Part shown: piece after piece, positions 44,930 to 52,691 of the stretch | Layout of the letters: each line of letters starts with the position of its first letter | Numbering within the stretch: position 1 is the first letter of the stretch | Origin: UBA2966 sp965242505 | GTDB taxonomy: Bacteria; Pseudomonadota; Alphaproteobacteria; UBA2966 | Assembly (NCBI GenBank): GCA_965242505.1 | Contig: OZ251449.1 | Location: forward strand, 1,178,001-1,242,000 | Length of the DNA: 64,000 nucleotides | Direction of reading: 5' to 3' | Notes under the pieces: generated by a model | Told to the model about the DNA's origin: nothing | Seen by the model: only the letters and a program-made list of their open reading frames with translations | Databases searched by the model: none | Position numbers and translations under genes: made by a program

Positions 44930-47023
44930 ATGCAGGCGAGAAATTGTCGTTTCATAGACATCATCGAAGGGGTCAGGCAATTCATCGTTCCTGTTTTCCA
45001 GCGGGATTATAGCTGGACGACGAAGGAATGTGATCAGATGTGGAACGATATTCTGGAAGCCAGCCATAGAGATGGAGGACACTTCATCGGCTCGATCGTA
45101 TATGTGGATGCCGAGACGAATAGTGCAACGTTCCAGAGTTGGCTCGTGATCGACGGTCAGCAGCGTCTCACGTCGCTGACGCTCCTTCTGGCGGCGCTGC
45201 GGGATCACATCTCCGAGACCGGATGGAGCGGTACGGAAGACAGTCCGACCGTCGATCGGGTCAACGCATCCTTCCTCAAGAATATGCATGAAACGGGAAA
45301 TCGAAACTACAAGCTGGCGTTGCGGCGCGCCGACAACGATACGCTGCGCGCTCTGGTGGACGGAAAAGACCGGTTCGAGGACCACCCAAGGTCACTGTTG
45401 ATCGAAAATTATGAGTGTTTCAGGAATCATTTGCGCGATCCCGGATGCGACTTGGATGCGATATACCGCGGCATCTGCCGATTGAACGTCGTCGACGTGA
45501 CGCTGGAGCGACGCCTCGATGATCCACAACTGATATTCGAGAGCATGAATTCCACCGGCGTCGATCTCAGTCAGAGTGACCTGGTGCGTAACTACCTGCT
45601 TATGGGGCTGGACGAAGCTCAGCAAACCCAACTCTACAACGAATACTGGAGCAGGATTGAAGATCTTTTCAAAGCTTCGGGAGACGGTTTCGACTCCTTT
45701 CTACGGGACTACATTGCATTGCGGAGAAAATCCACCCAGCAGCCACGCTCCAACCGCATATACGAAGAGTTCAAGGCGTTCCGGCAACAGAACGTCGAGG
45801 AGTCGCTGGAGACGTTGCTGCAAGACATGGCCCGGATCGCGCGATACTACGCATCGTTCCTCGGGCTCGCGCCGGTGCGGCCCGGGAGGTTGTCCGACGC
45901 AATGAGCAGCATGAGGAAACTCGCCACGACGCAAGGACCGCTCGTCATACGCCTGTATGACATCTACGAGAAAGAGTATCTTTCGGAAGAGGACTTCGTT
46001 CACGCGATCGCGCTCATAGAAAGCTATATCCTTCGCCGCGACGTGCTCGGTCTTCCGTCTCGTAGCTACTGGAGGGTCTTCGCGCGGGTTGCGCTTGACA
46101 TGGAATCGGACCTCGGTTCTCTGCGGGTCGCTTTGGCCTGCCTCCAGGATAACAATCGATTCCCCGGCGACGACGAATTCAGAAGGGCCCTTGAGGAGCG
46201 CAATCTCTACGCGTTACGGAACAGCTGCAAACACATTCTCGAAGGGCTTGAGAACAGAGGGCAACGCGAACCAAGCCCCACACAGGATTTTTCGATCGAA
46301 CACATCATGCCGCAAGATATCTCCGGTATTTCCGAATGGCGGGAGATGCTGGGCAACGACTGGGAGGCGGTTCACGGAGAATGGCTACACCGCTTGGGAA
46401 ATCTAACCCTGACGGCCTATAACAGCGAGTATTCGAACAAGCCATTCGAGGACAAAAAAGCGATGGAAGGAGGTTTCTGTCAGAGCGCCGTGCGCTTGAA
46501 CGAATATGTCCGGGACCAAGACGAATGGACGAAGACGCAGATGTGGGAAAGAGGCGCAGACCTTGCAAGGCGCGCGCTGAAGATATGGCCGCATCACGAA
46601 GCCGATCAGACCCAACTCCATGAGGCGAAAATCCGAGAACTCCGTGACCGAGCCGCCGAACGAACCTCCGATGATCTGGAGATGAGCGACGATGTCCGGA
46701 GATTGCTCAACTCAATCCAAGAGATGGTTCGTGAACTGGGCGATGTCGTGGAGATCGTCGAAAACAAATCCGTTTGCTGCCACGGACCCGGGTTTTTCGC
46801 CGAACTGTTACCCATGAGCTATTACGTGAGGGTTATACTCCCGCTCGATTTCAATGAGGTCGATATCCCTGACGGCCTCGATGCGCGTGACGCGTCCGGC
46901 TGGAAATTCGTGCCCAACAGGGTCTACACGGATTGCGATCTGCTGATAGATATTCAACGGGAAGAGGAAATCGCGAAGGCAACGCCGATAATTCGCCAAG
47001 CGTTCGACCGGCAGGACCCGTAG
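44930..47023 (+). CDS. Single-chain DUF262-DUF1524 nuclease (GmrSD/SspE/BrxU-like), probable anti-phage
   Basis: A 697-residue protein. The DUF262 (GmrS) domain has the VFQRDYSW motif at about 22-29 and the nucleotide-binding D75-GQQR. The DUF1524 (GmrD) His-Me nuclease domain has H458 in DFSIEHIMPQ and HRLGNLTLTAYN near 486. A C-terminal 80-residue domain follows (YYVRVILPLDFNEV...). In GmrSD and SspE such proteins cut modified phage DNA or nick DNA under NTP control. No modification genes (ssp, dnd, hsd) are near, which suggests a type IV enzyme that acts on modified invading DNA. Codon use and GC content are clearly lower than in the flanking mcc genes: signs of transfer. GGAG precedes ATG 44930. 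Confidence 0.85.
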   Translation: MQARNCRFIDIIEGVRQFIVPVFQRDYSWTTKECDQMWNDILEASHRDGGHFIGSIVYVDAETNSATFQSWLVIDGQQRLTSLTLLLAALRDHISETGWSGTEDSPTVDRVNASFLKNMHETGNRNYKLALRRADNDTLRALVDGKDRFEDHPRSLLIENYECFRNHLRDPGCDLDAIYRGICRLNVVDVTLERRLDDPQLIFESMNSTGVDLSQSDLVRNYLLMGLDEAQQTQLYNEYWSRIEDLFKASGDGFDSFLRDYIALRRKSTQQPRSNRIYEEFKAFRQQNVEESLETLLQDMARIARYYASFLGLAPVRPGRLSDAMSSMRKLATTQGPLVIRLYDIYEKEYLSEEDFVHAIALIESYILRRDVLGLPSRSYWRVFARVALDMESDLGSLRVALACLQDNNRFPGDDEFRRALEERNLYALRNSCKHILEGLENRGQREPSPTQDFSIEHIMPQDISGISEWREMLGNDWEAVHGEWLHRLGNLTLTAYNSEYSNKPFEDKKAMEGGFCQSAVRLNEYVRDQDEWTKTQMWERGADLARRALKIWPHHEADQTQLHEAKIRELRDRAAERTSDDLEMSDDVRRLLNSIQEMVRELGDVVEIVENKSVCCHGPGFFAELLPMSYYVRVILPLDFNEVDIPDGLDARDASGWKFVPNRVYTDCDLLIDIQREEEIAKATPIIRQAFDRQDP

Positions 47024-47059
47024 GACGAAGCACCGGGCGCGACCACATTCGCGCGACAT

Positions 47060-47255
47060 TACTCGCATTTCTCATTCTGCTTGTCCGCAAGCTTCATCCG
47101 GCGACGGGGGCGCCGCAGGGTCCGTTCGTTCGCACTCCCCTTGGCGCTATCCCCACCCCGGCCCTCCCCCTGACGTCGGGAGGGGGGTGGATCGCGGTTC
47201 CGCGACGCCGCACAATCCTCGATCCCTGCCGGTATGAGAAATGCGGGACAGCCTC
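47060..47255. repeat. Dispersed repeat cluster after the nuclease gene
   Basis: Holds one copy of the GCTTGTCCGCAAGC hairpin repeat (from about 47064, plus orientation) followed by the GC palindrome and by a TGCCGGTATGAGAAATGCGG block (47229-47248). The latter recurs as reverse complement at about 52535-52600. No gene is supported here. Confidence 0.75.
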
Positions 47256-47276
47256 GGAACATGTAATGAGAGGCCA

Positions 47277-48068
47277 ATGCGCGACGAAGAAGAGCAAGCC
47301 CCGTTCTCCATCGGATCCGCCGTTCGCTTCGCCCACAACGGGCGCACGGTCCACGGACACCTTCTCCAACGGCAGGGGCGGTGCCGCTTCGCCAAGGTCG
47401 TCGACGCCGAAGAACGGACCTGGAGAGTCCCGGAGGCGATGCTGGAAGCCTCGGGGCGTGCGCCGCGAACGACGATGGTGACGCGCCACGACGAGGCGCG
47501 CGCCGCCTGGCGCGTGGGCGACGAAGTGACGTTCGCGGGCCCGGCCGAACCGATGCGCGGCGAGATCGTGAAACTCAACCCGCAGAGAGCGCGGGTGCGC
47601 AGCGGGAAGACGCTCTGGAACGTCCCCTATGGCCTGCTTCGAGGAACGGGAGCGGAGAGCGCGCGAAACGGCGTCGAGCGGTTGAACGCCATCGCGGCGA
47701 TGGCCCGGCGGCTGATGGACGAGCATGGGCTGGCGGACTGGACCCTTGCCTTCGTCGAGGCCGGGAGGCGCCTCGGCGACTGCAATTACCGGGACCGGGT
47801 GATCCGGATCGGCCGCGCCCACGCCCTGGATGACGGCGAAGAGCAGATCCGGGACACCGTGCTGCACGAGATCGCGCACGCGATCACGGGCCCCAAGGCG
47901 GGCCACGGACCGCTATGGAAGGCGACGGCGCGGCGCATCGGGGCGACGCCGAAGGCCAGGGCCTACGAGACCCAGGCGGGTCGAGACGGGGTTGCGGCCC
48001 ATCCCGAGCATGGCCCCCGGCTCCCTGGCCCGGCTCTCAAGCGCAGCAGGCGTCCGCTCACATCCTGA
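47277..48068 (+). CDS. SprT-like zinc metalloprotease with two N-terminal SH3-like repeats
   Basis: A 263-residue protein. The C-terminal SprT-like domain has the zinc motif H197-E-IA-H201 in VLHEIAHAITGPKAGHGPLW. Two internal repeats precede it (about residues 9-55 and 72-118), each reading roughly VGdxVxFxxxx...V...xWxVPxxLL, like SH3/KOW barrels. SprT/Spartan proteins degrade DNA-protein crosslinks, and the repeats could provide nucleic-acid or partner binding (inference). RBS-like TGAGAGG at 47266. Its 3' end overlaps convergent mccB by 11 bp. Confidence 0.85.
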   Translation: MRDEEEQAPFSIGSAVRFAHNGRTVHGHLLQRQGRCRFAKVVDAEERTWRVPEAMLEASGRAPRTTMVTRHDEARAAWRVGDEVTFAGPAEPMRGEIVKLNPQRARVRSGKTLWNVPYGLLRGTGAESARNGVERLNAIAAMARRLMDEHGLADWTLAFVEAGRRLGDCNYRDRVIRIGRAHALDDGEEQIRDTVLHEIAHAITGPKAGHGPLWKATARRIGATPKARAYETQAGRDGVAAHPEHGPRLPGPALKRSRRPLTS

Positions 48069-49665
48069 AGACGCCGAATTCGGTCTTCGGGACCGGCGCG
48101 TTGAGCGCCGCCGAGATCGACAGCCCCAGGACGTTCCTGGTCTCGGCGGGGTCGATGACGCCGTCGTCCCAGAGACGGGCGCTGGCGTAGTACGGGTGTC
48201 CTTGCGTCTCGTACCGCTCGCGCACGGGAGCCTTGAACGCGGCCTCGTCCTCCTCGGACCACGATTCCCCCCTGGCCTCCAGCGCATCCCGGCGCACCCG
48301 CGCCAGCACGCTGGCGGCCTGCTCCCCCCCCATGACCGAAATCCGCGCGTTCGGCCACGACCAGAGGAACCGCGGACCGAACGCCCGCCCGCACATGCCG
48401 TAGTTCCCGGCGCCGAACGATCCGCCGACGATGACCGTGAACTTCGGCACCCGCGCGGACGCCACGGCGGTCACCATCTTGGCGCCGTCCTTGGAGATGC
48501 CGCCGGCCTCGTACTTCCGGCCGACCATGAACCCGGAGACGTTCTGAAGGAACACGAGGGGAATGCGCCGCTGGCAGCAGAGCTCGATGAAGTGCGTGGC
48601 CTTCAGCGCCGACTCGGAGAACAGGATTCCGTCGTTGGCGACGATGCCGACGGGATAGCCGTGGATGTGGGCGAACCCGGTGACCAGCGTGGTCCCGTAG
48701 AAACGCTTGAACTCGTCGAGCTCGCTGCCGTCGACGACGCGGGCGACGATCTCGCGCGCGTCGCAGGGCGAGCGCGCGTCCGGCGGCGCAACGCCGTAGA
48801 TCTCCCGCGGATCGTAGAGCGGGTCGACGGGCTCGCGGCAGACGACGTCCGGGCGCTTCTCGCAGGCGAGGCCGGCGACGATCCGCCGGGCGATGGAGAT
48901 GGCGTGCGCGTCGTCGTGGGCGAGGTGATCGACGACGCCCGACGTCCGCGCATGGACGTCCGCGCCGCCCAGCTCCTCCGCCGTCACCGTCTCCCCGGTC
49001 GCCGCCTTCACCAGCGGCGGTCCGCCCAGAAAGACGGCGCCCCGTCCGCGCACGATGACGCTCTCGTCGGACATCGCCGGAACGTAGGCGCCGCCCGCCG
49101 TGCACGAACCCATCACCAGGGCGATCTGCGGAATGCCGGCGGCGGACATCATCGCCTGGTTGTAGAAGATGCGGCCGAAATGGTCGCGGTCGGGGAACAC
49201 TTGGTCCTGGAGCGGGAGGTAGGCGCCGCCCGAGTCGACGAGATACAGGCACGGCAGCCGGTTCTCGCGGGCGATCTCCTGGGCGCGCAGATGCTTCTTC
49301 ACGGTAAGCGGGAAGTAGGTCCCGCCCTTGACCGTCGCGTCGTTGGCGACGACGACGCACTCGCGGCCCTCTATGCGGCCGACGCCGGTGACGATTCCCG
49401 CCGCCGGCGCCTCGTCGCCGTAGACTCCATACGCGGCGAACTGGGACAGCTCGAGAAAGGGAGACCCGGGATCGAGCAGCCGCCGCACGCGGTCCCTGAC
49501 CGGCATCTTGCCCCGCCGCGCGTGGCGCTCCTGCGCGGCCTCCCCGCCGCCGAGCCGGATCTTCGCCACCTTGTCGCGAAGGTCGGCGACGAGGCCTTCC
49601 ATGCGCGCCCGATTGTCGGCGTAGACGGCCGAGCGCGTATCCATGCTGGAACGGAGCCGCGTCAT
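48058..49665 (-). CDS. mccB: 3-methylcrotonyl-CoA carboxylase beta subunit (carboxyltransferase)
   Basis: A 535-residue carboxyltransferase. The MCC-beta-type features are MPVRDRVRRLLDPGSPFLEL, the oxyanion region KGGTYFPLTVKKHLRAQEIA, SGGAYLPLQDQVFPDRDHFG, GSCTAGGAYVPAMSDE and VGGSFGAGNYGMCGRAF, with IFLQNVSGFMVG-like LVFLQNVSGFMVGRKYE. The PLQDxVFPD and GNYGMCGRA signatures separate it from propionyl-CoA carboxylase. It moves the carboxyl group from MccA-biotin to 3-methylcrotonyl-CoA, step 3 of leucine breakdown. Confidence 0.94.
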   Translation of the reverse strand: MTRLRSSMDTRSAVYADNRARMEGLVADLRDKVAKIRLGGGEAAQERHARRGKMPVRDRVRRLLDPGSPFLELSQFAAYGVYGDEAPAAGIVTGVGRIEGRECVVVANDATVKGGTYFPLTVKKHLRAQEIARENRLPCLYLVDSGGAYLPLQDQVFPDRDHFGRIFYNQAMMSAAGIPQIALVMGSCTAGGAYVPAMSDESVIVRGRGAVFLGGPPLVKAATGETVTAEELGGADVHARTSGVVDHLAHDDAHAISIARRIVAGLACEKRPDVVCREPVDPLYDPREIYGVAPPDARSPCDAREIVARVVDGSELDEFKRFYGTTLVTGFAHIHGYPVGIVANDGILFSESALKATHFIELCCQRRIPLVFLQNVSGFMVGRKYEAGGISKDGAKMVTAVASARVPKFTVIVGGSFGAGNYGMCGRAFGPRFLWSWPNARISVMGGEQAASVLARVRRDALEARGESWSEEDEAAFKAPVRERYETQGHPYYASARLWDDGVIDPAETRNVLGLSISAALNAPVPKTEFGVFRM

Positions 49666-49784
49666 GGCGGAAACGTAACACGCCCGCGGAGGCGCGCGGA
49701 AAACCAGGCGAATACGAAAGCCTGGCCCGACGCGTCCAGGTATGATGAATGGTTCGGGAGAGAACCGGGGGAGAGGCGGAACCT

Positions 49785-50567
49785 ATGGCCTATACGGCAT
49801 TCGATCTGACGGGCAAGGTGGCGCTGATCACGGGCGGCAACCGGGGGATCGGCCTCGGCATGGCCGAGGCGCTCGCCCAGGCGGGCGCCGACGTCTGCAT
49901 CTGGGGGCGCGACGCGGCGCGCAACGAGCGGGCGGCGGAGTCGTTGAGGCAGCGCGGCGCGCGCGTCGCCGCCGACGTCTGCGACGTCTCCGACGAGGCC
50001 CAGGTGTCCTCCCGCCTCCAGGACTGCCTCGCCAGGTTCGGCCGCATCGACGGCTGTTTCGCCAACGCCGGAATCCTGGGAGGGGCGCGATCCTTCTTCG
50101 ACATATCGGCGGACGACTGGCAGCGAGTCCTCGGGATCAACCTCGACGGCGCCTTCTTCACGCTGAAGGCGGCGGCCGAACACATGAAATCCCGCGCGGA
50201 AGCGGGCGATCCCGGCGGCCGCCTCGTCGCCACCTCGAGCCTGGCGTCCATCTCCGGCGCGGCGCGGAACGAGCATTACGCGGCCGCCAAGGGCGGCGTC
50301 ACCGCCATGATCAAGGCCCTGTCCGTCGAGCTCGCCCGCCACGGCGTGACGGCGAACGCGATCCTGCCGGGGTGGGTCGAGACGGACATGACGGCGAAGG
50401 CCATGGCCAACGAGAAGTTCGCCGCCAACGTCATGCCGCGAATCCCCGCGCGCCGCTGGGGCCGCCCGGCGGATTTCGGCGGCATCGCCGTCTACCTGAT
50501 GAGCGACGCCAGCGCCTATCACACCGGCGACGAGATCCTCATCGACGGGGGATACTTCCTGTTCTGA
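49785..50567 (+). CDS. Short-chain dehydrogenase/reductase (SDR)
   Basis: A 260-residue classical SDR: cofactor motif TGGNRGIG, NAG in CFANAGILGG, and the catalytic Ser/Tyr/Lys triad in TSSLASI...HYAAAK. The C-terminus ends DEILIDGGYFLF. The ATG at 49785 follows GGGGGAGAGGCGGA. Its last 17 codons are duplicated 3.6 kb downstream (54097-54148). Substrate unknown; the FabG/glucose-dehydrogenase-like C-terminus suggests an NAD(P)(H) alcohol or ketone oxidoreductase. Confidence 0.93.
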   Translation: MAYTAFDLTGKVALITGGNRGIGLGMAEALAQAGADVCIWGRDAARNERAAESLRQRGARVAADVCDVSDEAQVSSRLQDCLARFGRIDGCFANAGILGGARSFFDISADDWQRVLGINLDGAFFTLKAAAEHMKSRAEAGDPGGRLVATSSLASISGAARNEHYAAAKGGVTAMIKALSVELARHGVTANAILPGWVETDMTAKAMANEKFAANVMPRIPARRWGRPADFGGIAVYLMSDASAYHTGDEILIDGGYFLF

Positions 50568-50690
50568 CGGGGCGGCCACCAGCCGCCCGTCCCGAGCCAC
50601 GCGTCGACCTCACCCAACCGATCGTTGCCCCAGAAGGACTCTCCCTCGGCGACGAAGAACGGCGAGCCGAACACGCCCCGGGCGATGGCC
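50516..50690. repeat. 175-bp direct duplication, copy A
   Basis: Ungapped match to 54097-54271 (offset 3581) with about 13 mismatches by eye (about 93 %). It covers the SDR 3' end and the facing 3' end of the isomerase gene. Similarity ends abruptly at GGGCGATGGCC. Confidence 0.92.
50576..50690 (-). pseudogene. 3' fragment of the isomerase gene (duplicate)
   Basis: Encodes RGVFGSPFFVAEGESFWGND and the following residues to GGW, matching the last 38 codons of the intact gene at 54157-54762. The stop codon TAG has become TGG here, so the frame runs on. No start or body: a dead remnant created by the duplication. Confidence 0.88.
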
Positions 50691-50739
50691 CTGGGAGCGT
50701 CCGCGATCGGCGTTCGAGGCGCGCCCCTGTCCTGGTTCA

Positions 50740-50915
50740 GATACATGCGAGACACGGCCCATCGGGTTGGTCGGTATCCGGCCTCGCCATGGCCGGAAGC
50801 CTGCTTACGGCCATGGTCGTCCTCGGAGCCGTTGGGAGCGGTGGGTCACCCGAAGGGCCGGAGCGAAGCGGCTTGACGCGCCGCTCCCAACGGCCCACGG
50901 GGTGTCTCATATGTA
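50740..50915. repeat. Hairpin-rich element bounded by GAGACAC/GTGTCTC inverted ends
   Basis: Outer ends GAGACAC (50750-50756) and GTGTCTC (50902-50908) are inverted. Inside is a perfect 14-bp stem GCCGTTGGGAGCGG (50828-50841) with CCGCTCCCAACGGC (50881-50894). The right end reads GTGTCTCATATG, the reverse complement of the CATATGAGACAC in the 330-bp repeats at 38043 and 39118. No ORF. Could be a REP- or MITE-like element. Confidence 0.65.
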
Positions 50916-51000
50916 GTGAACGAGGACAGCCCCTTGCGTGACAGGAGACGCGACGGTAAAACTGGTGCCGTGACCGCCGCGTCCCTTGAGGAGCAGGACT

Positions 51001-51591
51001 ATGGAACGCACTTGCCGAAGCGGGTTGGCAATGCTGGCTGTGTTTATGGTTGCCGGATGCGCAACGAGTATACCGCCTATACCGCCTGCCAATTTCAGCG
51101 TGCCGAACGTCGGGCTTTCCGAACATCGTCTTGATGCGGAAGTCCGATCAATCACCGTCACATATGGACGCCCAGACGAACAGGTTGGATCAGTTGATAT
51201 TTGGGCATTTGGGGAAGGTGGTAACGTTTCTCATGCATGGCATACTGCACTACAGGAAGCGCTTGACCGGATGCTTCTCTTCACGGACAGTGGATCGAAA
51301 ACGATTTCGATATCCGTGAAAATTCTGAAACTGGACATACCGGAATGGGGAGCCTCCATGACGACGGAGTCCGTGGCGCGTTATGAAATCATCGACCGCG
51401 CGAACGGAGACATCATTTTCTCCCAAGATGTTTCATCTTCAGGGACAACCCCGGTTACCCATGCCTATCTCGGGCTTACCCGCGCACGGGAAAGCGTCAA
51501 TCGCGCGGTTCAGAACAACATCGCCCTGTTTCTCCAGGCGGCCGAAACGATTGACTTGGCGAAACCGATGTTCCCCGCCGGGAGTTCGTGA
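51001..51591 (+). CDS. Predicted lipoprotein of unknown function
   Basis: A 196-residue protein with a signal peptide and lipobox (MLAVFMVAGC, Cys about 20), so anchored in a membrane by lipid. The mature region is a beta-rich domain (ITVTYGRPDEQ... SISVKILKLDI) ending in helical ESVNRAVQNNIALFLQAAET. ATG 51001 with GAGGAG 13 bp upstream. The next lipoprotein gene begins 1 bp after its stop, so the two form an operon. Not recognised. Confidence 0.8.
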   Translation: MERTCRSGLAMLAVFMVAGCATSIPPIPPANFSVPNVGLSEHRLDAEVRSITVTYGRPDEQVGSVDIWAFGEGGNVSHAWHTALQEALDRMLLFTDSGSKTISISVKILKLDIPEWGASMTTESVARYEIIDRANGDIIFSQDVSSSGTTPVTHAYLGLTRARESVNRAVQNNIALFLQAAETIDLAKPMFPAGSS

Positions 51592-51592
51592 C

Positions 51593-52057
51593 ATGAAAGG
51601 GGTCACGGTGGCTGCCGTGACGGTTCTCGTCTGTTTATCCACCGCGTCGTGCACACCCAACATTTCGCCGGACAGCTATTCGGTTGGTTCGGTCGGGCAA
51701 GTCAATCGGGTTGTGCGCGGTGTTGTCGTGAGCGCCCGTCCCGTCGCGGTTTCCGGGACCAATTCCGGCATCGGCTCCGGCGCCGGAGCTGTCGCCGGTG
51801 GCGCGGGCGGATCGGCGATAGGCGGAAGCACCGACGCCAACATCGTGGGCGCGGTCGGCGGGGCCGTCATCGGTGGGATCGTCGGCGCGGCCATCGAAGA
51901 ATCGACGACCCGTCAAACGGGTATGGAATACATCATCGAAGCCGAAAACGGTTCGTTGATAACGATTGTACAAGGTGACGAAGATCCGCTTGTGGCGGGG
52001 CAGAGAGTGTTGGTCATCTATGGAACTCGTTCCCGTGTGATCAAGGCGCCGGATTAG
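51593..52057 (+). CDS. SlyB/Pcp-like glycine-zipper lipoprotein
   Basis: A 154-residue outer-membrane lipoprotein: lipobox LSTASC, then VVSARPVAV, a Gly/Ala-rich zipper (GIGSGAGAVAGGAGGSAIGG...GGAVIGGIVGAAIEE), and a C-terminal soluble region YIIEAENGSLITIVQGDE. SlyB-like proteins modulate outer-membrane integrity. It is part of the insert between the 175-bp duplicates. Confidence 0.87.
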   Translation: MKGVTVAAVTVLVCLSTASCTPNISPDSYSVGSVGQVNRVVRGVVVSARPVAVSGTNSGIGSGAGAVAGGAGGSAIGGSTDANIVGAVGGAVIGGIVGAAIEESTTRQTGMEYIIEAENGSLITIVQGDEDPLVAGQRVLVIYGTRSRVIKAPD

Positions 52058-52226
52058 AGGTTGGAGAAAATATGGAGAGTCATCCCTAACAGAGAGGGTT
52101 ATGTCGAAGGTATTGTAGCGAGATTTGGTAGCTGTCGATATGACTCAAAAAATTACCTCATATCCAGAAACCAGATGTACCGTCCCTTGCGAGAAATACA
52201 GGATAAATCGTCAAAAGAGGACGGTA

Positions 52227-52460
52227 ATGAGTCGTCTCATCGCCGACATCCACCGGGCTCGGAACCTCGGTAAGCTGCCGGAGCGCTTCCGCGCCGCCGA
52301 CGTGAAAAAAGCATGTCCGGGATGGGCTGAAGGGACCTATACGACTTTCCTGTCCAAGCACTGCGTTGGAAACCCTGACGGCTGTACCGAGTACTTTGAG
52401 CGGCACGCGGTCGGCCTCTACAGTCTCATCGGTGCGGACGCGACGCGGGCGCTGCCATGA
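52227..52460 (+). CDS. Small conserved hypothetical protein (77 aa)
   Basis: A basic 77-residue protein, MSRLIADIHRARNLGKLPER then FRAADVKKACPGWAEGTYTT and FLSKHCVGNPDG..YFERHAVGLYSL. It looks like a small winged-helix-type or DNA-binding fold, by pattern only. AGAGGA lies 6 bp before ATG 52227. It recurs as a short stand-alone gene in accessory DNA of other bacteria in my recollection; function unknown. Confidence 0.65.
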   Translation: MSRLIADIHRARNLGKLPERFRAADVKKACPGWAEGTYTTFLSKHCVGNPDGCTEYFERHAVGLYSLIGADATRALP

Positions 52461-52529
52461 CTGATTGGCGGGTGGCGGGTTATTCGCAAGGGCGACCGCC
52501 GTCTTCCTGATGAGCGAGACCAGCGCCTG

Positions 52530-52690
52530 TCCCGCATTTCTCATACCGGCAGGGGTCGAGGATTGCGTGGCGTTGCGGGACCGCGGTCCATCCCCCTCCC
52601 GACCTCCCCCCTGTCCAGGGGGGAGGCGTGTCAATGACCCCTTCCCGTCATCCGTCCAAGGGGAGGGTCGGGGTGGGGGTTGCGCCAGGT
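52530..52690. repeat. Dispersed repeat cluster left of the IS element
   Basis: Contains CCCGCATTTCTCATACCGGC (reverse complement of the block at 47229-47248), then the GC-rich palindrome CCTCCCCCCTGTCCAGGGGGGAGG (with the same CTGTC..GGGGGGAGG linker as the tandem array) and TTGGGGGTTGCGCC-like flank. No gene is seen between 52461 and 52768. Confidence 0.7.
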
Positions 52691-52691
52691 A

